Source of the DNA: Halosolutus gelatinilyticus | GTDB taxonomy: Archaea > Halobacteriota > Halobacteria > Halobacteriales > Natrialbaceae | Assembly: GCF_023028105.1 (NCBI RefSeq) | Contig: NZ_CP095491.1 | Coordinates: 1-64,000 of the forward strand | Length of the DNA: 64,000 nt | Direction of reading: 5' to 3' | Shown here: in pieces, positions 58,247 to 64,000 of the stretch | Layout: each line of letters begins with the position of its first letter | How positions within the stretch are numbered: the stretch's first letter is position 1 | Program-made: the position numbers and the translations under genes | The notes under the pieces: generated by a model | What the model was told of the DNA's origin: nothing | The model's input: the letters and a program-made list of their open reading frames with translations, nothing else | Databases searched by the model: none

Positions 58247-59068
58247 TCAGTGCGTCGATTCGATCGATCGTAATTCCGGCCCGTCTCGATCGCTCGGCAG
58301 CCCAACGATCTCGCGAAACGCCGATCCCGAAAGGCCGCACCGGTAGGCGGGCTTGTACATCATGTTTCGGCCGCCGGCCTCGATCGCGAGGACCGACTCG
58401 ATCTCCTCGCGGAGGTAGTACTGGGCGCGCTGGTTACCGTCTTTCACGTAGTAATCGCTGAGCCGGATCGGGTGGCGGTCGAACAGGCCGCCCGGTTCGC
58501 ACCCGTCGACGATGACGACGGGTTTGTCGAGGTAGAGGTCGCCGTCCCGGGAGCGTTTCGCGTGGGCGTTCTCGGGGTTGGCGGCCAGCAGTCGAGCGCG
58601 TTCGGCCGCCGGCATCGCGGGGTCGATCACCGTCACGTCGGCGACGGTCATGTAGCCAATCAGGTAGCGGTGGGCGCGATCGCCACCCGGGCGGCGAAGG
58701 CCGGCGTAGAAGCCGACGATGTCTCCGGGGTCGAGCGCCGAAAGCCGGGAAACGTAGCCGCTGGTGCGGTGTTCGCCGTAGGTCAGCGCCTCGAAGTCAG
58801 GGTCGCGGTGCAGTGGCCACGAGTCGATCGCGGCCCCGGTCACGGCGTCCGCCTCGCCGCGGACAGGCTGAGGTTCGATCCGGGTGGTCAGATCCGCCGC
58901 CGTCCCCTCGCTCGCGCGCAGCGGCCACGAGCCGAGCGTCTCGGTCTCGTCGGTCGCGCGGGTCTTCTCGGGGATCGGGACGTACTCGAACCGCCCGTCG
59001 TCGTACAGCGGGGCCACCGTGCCGAGGTTCGTGCTGTCGGCGCCGACGCCGGCGAGGACGACCGTCAT
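58247..59068 (-). CDS. Nmad3-like putative nucleotide-modification-associated protein
   Basis: 273 residues. The N-terminus MTVVLAGVGADSTNLGTVAP and YVPIPEKTRATDETETLG, then conserved blocks such as LDPGDIVGFYAGLRRPGGD and RYLIGYMTVADV, resemble nucleotide modification associated domain 3 (Nmad3), described by comparative genomics with DNA-base modification systems. A C-terminal half contains KPVVIVDGCEPGGLFDRHPI. No methyltransferase, glycosyltransferase or phage gene is adjacent. CTTTTTCG about 31 nt upstream supports the ATG. Function is inference from remembered family pattern. Confidence 0.55.
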   Translation of the reverse strand: MTVVLAGVGADSTNLGTVAPLYDDGRFEYVPIPEKTRATDETETLGSWPLRASEGTAADLTTRIEPQPVRGEADAVTGAAIDSWPLHRDPDFEALTYGEHRTSGYVSRLSALDPGDIVGFYAGLRRPGGDRAHRYLIGYMTVADVTVIDPAMPAAERARLLAANPENAHAKRSRDGDLYLDKPVVIVDGCEPGGLFDRHPIRLSDYYVKDGNQRAQYYLREEIESVLAIEAGGRNMMYKPAYRCGLSGSAFREIVGLPSDRDGPELRSIESTH

Positions 59069-59263
59069 CGATCGCTACTCTCGCCGGTGTGACGAAAAAG
59101 GACCCGATCGGCCGTGGCGGCCGACGGAACCGCGCCGAGCGCCGGTTCGCACTCGTCGGGCGAGAGGTGGTGATTCGCCGAAAACCGCCCTAACAGCCAG
59201 CGCCAGCATTTCCCGTCCGGTAACGCGCGATTTCTGCTAAACCTAGACCTAAGTAATTTGGTT

Positions 59264-59277
59264 CTACTATTAAGTAG
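59264..59277. promoter_or_regulatory. Perfect dyad CTACT-ATTA-AGTAG near the start of the small Cys-rich gene
   Basis: Five-base arms with a 4-nt centre, located 7-20 nt before the ATG at 59284 and just downstream of the TATA-like TAATTT. A position typical of a repressor site in a leaderless promoter. Confidence 0.35.
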
Positions 59278-59283
59278 TGAGCT

Positions 59284-59472
59284 ATGGAGGATGACGAAGA
59301 CCAGTCGCGTTTTCTCGCCACTTGCGACGAATGTGGATCGGTATACGCTGCGATGGAAACCGCCGACGGACAAATCACGCCGATCGGATCCAGAACCGGC
59401 TGTCCCTGCGGGAGTACATCGTTCTCGTGTGTCACTGACACCGATCCCGGCGAGTCGTCCGAAGAGGAGTAG
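59284..59472 (+). CDS. Small acidic Cys-rich (zinc-binding-like) protein
   Basis: 62 residues with CDEC (about 14-17) and CPCG (about 40-43), a likely zinc knuckle pair, and a very acidic tail GESSEEE. TAATTT lies about 30 nt upstream of the ATG. Similar tiny zinc-finger-like proteins are common in haloarchaea. Role unknown. A dyad overlaps its promoter. Confidence 0.65.
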   Translation: MEDDEDQSRFLATCDECGSVYAAMETADGQITPIGSRTGCPCGSTSFSCVTDTDPGESSEEE

Positions 59473-59662
59473 CTAGCACCGATCGATACGTGACCGCCGT
59501 CGGTTCAACTCGATTCTCAACGGCACGGCCGATGCGGTCGCGGACGCTTCCGCTGGCGTTCGAAGCCGCGATCGCGAGGTTCAGCGGCACGCGTCGAGTC
59601 CGTACCTGATGACGCGTCGGTTCCGCTTCCGCTCGTGCAGACCCACGCTGAAGGACGGGTCT
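59473..59662. other. Intergenic, 3' end of convergent genes
   Basis: 190 bp between the Cys-rich gene and the kinase stop codon. No feature recognised. Confidence 0.4.
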
Positions 59663-62600
59663 TTAGCGGTCGTTCACCGAAGGCAGGGTGAACGAGAACG
59701 TCGCACCCTCGCCCGGCGCGGAGTCGACGTGGATTTCGCCGCCGTGGCGCTCGACGATCCGCTGACACAGCGCTAACCCGATCCCAGTACCGGCGTGTTC
59801 GTCGCGGCTGTGCAGCCGCTGGAACACCTCGAAGATCCGGTCTTGCGAAGCGGGTTCGATGCCGATCCCCTCGTCTCGCACGGAGACGACCCACGTTTCC
59901 CCCTCACGCTCGGCGGAGACGCGCACGCGCGGCGGGTCGTCGCCGCTGTACTCGATCGCGTTGATCAATAGGTTCTGAAACACCTGCCGGAGTTGGCCGG
60001 CGTCACCCCGGACGCGCGGGAGCGATTCCGTCTCGATCGCGGCGTCGCTCTCTTCGATCCGCATGCTAAGATCCTCGGTGACGTCGTCAAGCACCTCCTC
60101 GAGATCGGCGGGCTTGAACGGGTCGCCCTGCGTTTCGACGCGCGAGTACGCGAGCAAGCCCTCGATCATTTCGCGCATGCGTTCGGCACCGTTGACGGCG
60201 AACTCCAGAAACTCCTCGCCGTCTTCATCCAACTCGTCGGCGTACCGGTGCTCGATCAACTGGAGGTAGCTCGAGACCATCCGCAGCGGCTCTTGCATAT
60301 CGTGGCTGGCGGCGTACGCGAACTGTTCGAGGCGTTCGTTGGATTCTCCGAGCCGAGTGATCAGTTCTTCGAGCCGCCGTTCGTATTCGACCCGTTCGGT
60401 GATGTCTTGTGCGAAGCTCAACCCTGCGAAGATTTCGTCGGTGGCGTCGCGTAGTGGCGCGGCCCACACCCGCCAGTGTCGGCCGCAGAACTCGGTTGTA
60501 GTACTGTTCATCTCGCCGTCTTCGATAGCGGCACGAAACAGCGCCTCGAGATCGGCGGCGGTGTCCGAACGAAGGAGCGCCGGTATTCTGTCGCCCTCCA
60601 GCTGGTCGGCGCTAGGTAAGGTGTCGCCCAGTGCACGGCCTTCCGTCAGCGTGAACCGAAGGTCGTGGTCGTACATCCCGACCGCCCCGTTCGGGAAATT
60701 TTCGGCTAGCGTCCGGTAGCGACGCTCGGATTTCTCGAGCTGTCGCTCGCGTCGTTTCCGCTGAGTGATGTCGGAGACCGCACCGTTTATCCGGATCGGC
60801 TCGCCAGCGTCGTCGTATTCGATTTCACCGCGGGCGATCATCCACATGAGCCCGCCGTCTTCGTTTCGAACCCGGTACTCGGCGTTTAGCTCGCCCGTTT
60901 CCTCGACGGCGCGCTCGAGGCGCGTCCACGTTCGCTCTCTATCTCCCGCGAGGATCGATTCGTAGAACGCGTCCATCGGCACGCCCGCGGCGGCTTCTGC
61001 CGGATCGATCCCGTGTGACTCCGCGAGGTACTCGTCCGCGGTAACGACGTCATCTCTGATGTCCCACGTCCAGAGGCCGACGGACGCCGCCTTGGTCGCC
61101 ATATCCAGTTGCGCCCGCGTCTCGCGCAAGCGTCGTTTTCGTTTCCGTTGTTCGGTAATGTCACGAACGAGGCAGATGAGTTCGCCGTCTTCGGTGTAGG
61201 TGAGCGAGTGCTGAGAGGGGAAGGTGCTCCCGTCGCTGCGCACGCAGGTGGTCGTGCCCGACCATTGGCCTTCGTCTGCGAGACGCGGCAAAATGTCGTC
61301 GTAGAAGCGAGACGGGTTGGATTCGATTCCAAGGTCGTCCCAGTGCTTGCCGACCATCTCGTCGGGATCGTACCTGAAGGTGTCGGCGTAGGCGTCGTTT
61401 ACGTAGATGAACTCGCCGCTCGCGTCGAGCAAACTGATCCCCTCGCGGGCCGCTTCGAGGGCACGTATCACGCGCCGACGTTCCCGCTCCCGGCGTTTCC
61501 GATCGGTGATATCTCGAACGACGCCAACTTCTCGCTGTTCTCTGTCGTCCGTCTGTAACGTCGCGAAGGTTCCTTCGACCGGAACTCGATCGCCGTCGGC
61601 CGTCTGAACTTCCGCCTCCATCGTCGGGCGATCCTCGTCTTCATCGGCCGGCGTCGCTAGTATTTCTCGCGATCGAGCGATCGTATCCTCGTCAACGACG
61701 AGCGAAGCGGGCTTGCCGACTAGGTCGTCGCGATCGTAGCCGGTCAACGCCGCGTACGCGTTGTTGACCATCGTGAACCGCGCCTCCTCGTCTTTCACGT
61801 AGATACCGTCGTTGATCGTCTCGACAATCGTCTCGTACTTGGTCAGTTCACGCTCGTGCGCTTTCCGTTCGGTGATGTCACGGCCGATTCCGGCCAGTAC
61901 TCGTTCGCCGTCGGGATTTTCGAGGCTGGCGGCGATGAACTCGTACGGGATGGACCCGCCGTTTTTTGTCCGTATTTTGGCCTCCACTCTCACCTGACCG
62001 GTTTCGAATCCCTCGACGATCGCGCTCGCAATCACCTCACGGTCGGTCTCGTCGAAGAAGTCGAGCGCGTGCATCGATGCGATCTCTTCGTCCACGTAGC
62101 CCGTTATCTCGGAGACGCTTTCGTTCCACCGCTCGAGCGTCCCATCGCTACCGAGCGCGTAGAAGACGTCGTCGACCGCGTCCAGGGTGTTGTCGGTGTA
62201 CTCTTTATACTGCTCGAGCGCCCGTCTCCGGCGTGTCCGTTCGAGTTCGTAACTGACCCACTGCGTCGCCAATTCGACGAACGTCTGCTCGCCCGGCGTG
62301 AACGGAGTGCGCTGCAACGCCCGATCTTCGAAGCAGAGCGTCCCGTAGAGGTCGCCCTCGGCGATCACCGACCCGCCGATGTAACAGTCGAGGTCCCATT
62401 CACCGTACACAGCCTCGTCGATCTTCTCATCCGGCGGCCGCTCGGTGAACGCGAGCAATCCGTCGATGTCGATGGTCGTCTGACAGTACGTCTCCGAGAG
62501 CGGCGTGACGGACCCAGGCTGGACGCGAGAGTCGTCGCTGCTGGCGTGCGTGATCTGGAAGTGATCTTCCTCCTCGTCGACCACTGCGAGGTAGCCGGTC

Positions 62601-63256
62601 TCGACGCCGAGGCGTTCACGTCCCAATTCGAGCACGCGAGAAACCTTTTCATCGAACGATCGGTCCTGGTCGGCGGTGACCTCGTACAGCCGCTGAAGCG
62701 CCCGGTTGTTCTCCTCGAGTTCGCGTTGGGTCCGTTCGTTCTCGATTGCCGACGCGAGCACGTTCGCGACGCTCTGGACGAAGTTCGCGTCGTGTTCGTC
62801 GAACTCTCGACGGTCCGCCGTGTGTGTTCCCAGGATTCCCCACGGCTCTTCGACCGAGCCGATGATCACGCTGATCCCGCTGCCGACGTCGTGGTCTACG
62901 AGCAGATCTGACCCGGAAAACCGATCTTCGGATCGGAGATCGTCGACAATAACCGGCTGTTCGGACAGTAACGTGTATCCTGCCTGTGAATCGCGATCGA
63001 TAGCCACCGTCGCCGAGCCGACGAGTCCGTCTTGCCAGCCGACACCTTGTCGCAGAAAGGCCTCATCGCCTCCCGGTCGCAGTTCGAGCACCGTCGCGTA
63101 CTCGTTGTCGAGCGTCTCCGCCACGGCGGCGACGGCCTCCTGAAACAACCGATCGAGGTCGTCCGTCTCGAGCGCTCGGTGTCCGAGGTCAGCCACTACC
63201 TCTTGCTGGCGAATACGGGCGCGCAGTTCCGCATCCTCCTCGGCGTGCGCGTCCAT
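59663..63256 (-). CDS. Multi-sensor histidine kinase (2 GAF, 5 PAS)
   Basis: 1197 residues, soluble. Domains in order: GAF 1 (about 10-175), GAF 2 (about 185-345), five PAS/PAC units (about 350-475, 480-595, 600-720, 725-845, 850-960; boundaries marked by DITERK, DITDRK, DITEQR, DITQRK and DITERV motifs), HisKA with His985 in YAASHDMQEPLRMV, and HATPase_c with NAIEYS, DEGIGI and GTGIGLALC. TTTACA about 31 nt upstream supports the start. GAF 1 is close to that of the kinase at 28976, while GAF 2 resembles the GAF units of the kinase at 6352. No response regulator is adjacent. Confidence 0.93.
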   Translation of the reverse strand: MDAHAEEDAELRARIRQQEVVADLGHRALETDDLDRLFQEAVAAVAETLDNEYATVLELRPGGDEAFLRQGVGWQDGLVGSATVAIDRDSQAGYTLLSEQPVIVDDLRSEDRFSGSDLLVDHDVGSGISVIIGSVEEPWGILGTHTADRREFDEHDANFVQSVANVLASAIENERTQRELEENNRALQRLYEVTADQDRSFDEKVSRVLELGRERLGVETGYLAVVDEEEDHFQITHASSDDSRVQPGSVTPLSETYCQTTIDIDGLLAFTERPPDEKIDEAVYGEWDLDCYIGGSVIAEGDLYGTLCFEDRALQRTPFTPGEQTFVELATQWVSYELERTRRRRALEQYKEYTDNTLDAVDDVFYALGSDGTLERWNESVSEITGYVDEEIASMHALDFFDETDREVIASAIVEGFETGQVRVEAKIRTKNGGSIPYEFIAASLENPDGERVLAGIGRDITERKAHERELTKYETIVETINDGIYVKDEEARFTMVNNAYAALTGYDRDDLVGKPASLVVDEDTIARSREILATPADEDEDRPTMEAEVQTADGDRVPVEGTFATLQTDDREQREVGVVRDITDRKRRERERRRVIRALEAAREGISLLDASGEFIYVNDAYADTFRYDPDEMVGKHWDDLGIESNPSRFYDDILPRLADEGQWSGTTTCVRSDGSTFPSQHSLTYTEDGELICLVRDITEQRKRKRRLRETRAQLDMATKAASVGLWTWDIRDDVVTADEYLAESHGIDPAEAAAGVPMDAFYESILAGDRERTWTRLERAVEETGELNAEYRVRNEDGGLMWMIARGEIEYDDAGEPIRINGAVSDITQRKRRERQLEKSERRYRTLAENFPNGAVGMYDHDLRFTLTEGRALGDTLPSADQLEGDRIPALLRSDTAADLEALFRAAIEDGEMNSTTTEFCGRHWRVWAAPLRDATDEIFAGLSFAQDITERVEYERRLEELITRLGESNERLEQFAYAASHDMQEPLRMVSSYLQLIEHRYADELDEDGEEFLEFAVNGAERMREMIEGLLAYSRVETQGDPFKPADLEEVLDDVTEDLSMRIEESDAAIETESLPRVRGDAGQLRQVFQNLLINAIEYSGDDPPRVRVSAEREGETWVVSVRDEGIGIEPASQDRIFEVFQRLHSRDEHAGTGIGLALCQRIVERHGGEIHVDSAPGEGATFSFTLPSVNDR

Positions 63257-63364
63257 TTCAAAGGAGATGGTAATGAACGGTTGTAAACTCTTTCCCCGTT
63301 CGGACGTCGGTCGAAACCGTATTAGGGGTGGTAACGCCGAGATGCGGTCAAGAAAGCGGCGTAA

Positions 63365-64000
63365 TCACGGCTTCGAAGAAGTTGCATGTGACTGGGATTC
63401 GATAGGGACGGCGCCGCCGCGGATCAGAGTGATGCCGTAGGTGCCGACCCAGACAACCCACATCAGCCAGCCAATGAGACCGAGGAGACCAAGCGGGCCA
63501 GCCTGGTCCATAATTAGAGGGGCAAGAGTGGCTGAGCTAAACAGCAGTGCGGCGGCAAGCAGCCCCAATCTGCCGTGCCACTGGCGGATGAGGCCTGCAC
63601 GTAGGCCGCTGATGGACAGGCCAATGAGGGCGAGTGTCAGGAAGGTGCCGTTGAGCATGAATAGCGCATCGTGCAACGCCCAGAGTTCAGTGGTCGCTGT
63701 ACTGTCGTGCGCGGTCGTCGACGCGAGAGCGAGCCGGATTGCGATAACCGCGGCGAAGGCGCCATTCTGCAGGATCAGGCCACCGAATCCGACCAATGAC
63801 CATGCCTCGCCTCGGTCGCGGTCGGACTGCCACAGCACGGAGACCGCGCCAGCGCCGAACAGCGTGGCCAGCACCCAGGCAAGGGGTGTGAGCATAGATG
63901 CGATACCAACGATATCCTTGCTTGTGGTGAAGAATGCGATGACTTCGCCAGTTTCGGCGCCAGCGTGAGGAAGTCCAGCCGGCACCAAGAATACGTTGCC
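63365..64000 (-). CDS. Multi-pass membrane protein (DUF4386-like), 5' truncated at window end
   Basis: At least 212 residues; the frame is open through base 64000 (upstream codons read GNVFLVPAGLPHAG), so the start lies outside the window. About five to six hydrophobic helices: MLTPLAWVLATLFGAGAVSV, LVGFGGLILQNGAFAAVIAI, LFMLNGTFLTLALIGLSIS, LLAAALLFSSATLAPLIM and LLGLIGWLMWVVWVGTYGIT. The pattern resembles DUF4386-type membrane proteins. It looks less acidic and less GC-rich than its neighbours, so may have been acquired by transfer. No function assigned. Confidence 0.7.
   Translation of the reverse strand, partial: GNVFLVPAGLPHAGAETGEVIAFFTTSKDIVGIASMLTPLAWVLATLFGAGAVSVLWQSDRDRGEAWSLVGFGGLILQNGAFAAVIAIRLALASTTAHDSTATTELWALHDALFMLNGTFLTLALIGLSISGLRAGLIRQWHGRLGLLAAALLFSSATLAPLIMDQAGPLGLLGLIGWLMWVVWVGTYGITLIRGGAVPIESQSHATSSKP

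Overview
The window is chromosomal DNA from a haloarchaeon (class Halobacteria). The evidence is very high GC with third-position GC bias, strongly acidic proteins, archaeal replication and topology genes (RfcL with a PCNA-binding tail, topoisomerase VI A and B), Tat-type secretion signals, and many genes whose start codon lies about 28-33 nt downstream of a TATA-like box (leaderless promoters). That spacing was used to choose several starts. Genus cannot be fixed from the sequence; the content fits a Natrialbales-like lineage.

Layout: 1-1.5 kb, the end of a glycine-cleavage gcvT-gcvH unit. 1.5-5.8 kb, small regulators and zinc ribbons, a molybdopterin-binding protein and an M48-like membrane protein lacking its catalytic residues. 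6.1-9.4 kb, a low-GC islet with one large sensor histidine kinase, bounded by a 66-bp direct repeat that duplicates the promoter and first codons of rfcL; the intact rfcL follows. 11.3-15.6 kb, a biotin operon bioB-(bioU-like)-bioF-bioD. 16-21.3 kb, an acidic protein, a thioredoxin, a large Tat-exported G8/beta-helix protein and a membrane protein. 21.3-25.1 kb, sucCD, a UbiA prenyltransferase and small proteins. 25.5-28.8 kb, a tungstate transporter tupABC with a ModE-type regulator. 29-36.8 kb, a second histidine kinase, tRNA-Glu, FAH-family and MBL-fold hydrolases, an NRAMP-type transporter and a zinc-ribbon membrane protein.

36.9-53.1 kb holds both type II topoisomerases: top6BA on the minus strand and gyrBA on the plus strand. 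Between them lie membrane and envelope genes (ion channel, SGNH-type protein, SPW protein, universal stress protein, TauE permease, two NRAMP-family paralogs). 53.2-59.5 kb has a wHTH regulator, a DtxR-family regulator with a likely operator and a small downstream ORF, arginase, an NDH-2-type oxidoreductase, a hexapeptide acyltransferase, a protein resembling nucleotide-modification domain Nmad3, and a small Cys-rich protein. 59.6-63.3 kb is a third, 1197-residue histidine kinase, followed by a membrane protein cut by the window end.

Themes: cofactor supply (lipoyl/glycine cleavage, biotin, tungsten), central metabolism (succinyl-CoA synthetase, arginase, NADH oxidation), metal homeostasis (DtxR, three NRAMP-like proteins), DNA topology and replication, and three orphan kinases that share and reshuffle GAF modules. 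The strongest unusual observations are the rfcL-flanked kinase islet, the BioU-type biotin route, the inactivated M48 homolog, the exported G8 protein with a His-rich insert and the Nmad3-like protein.
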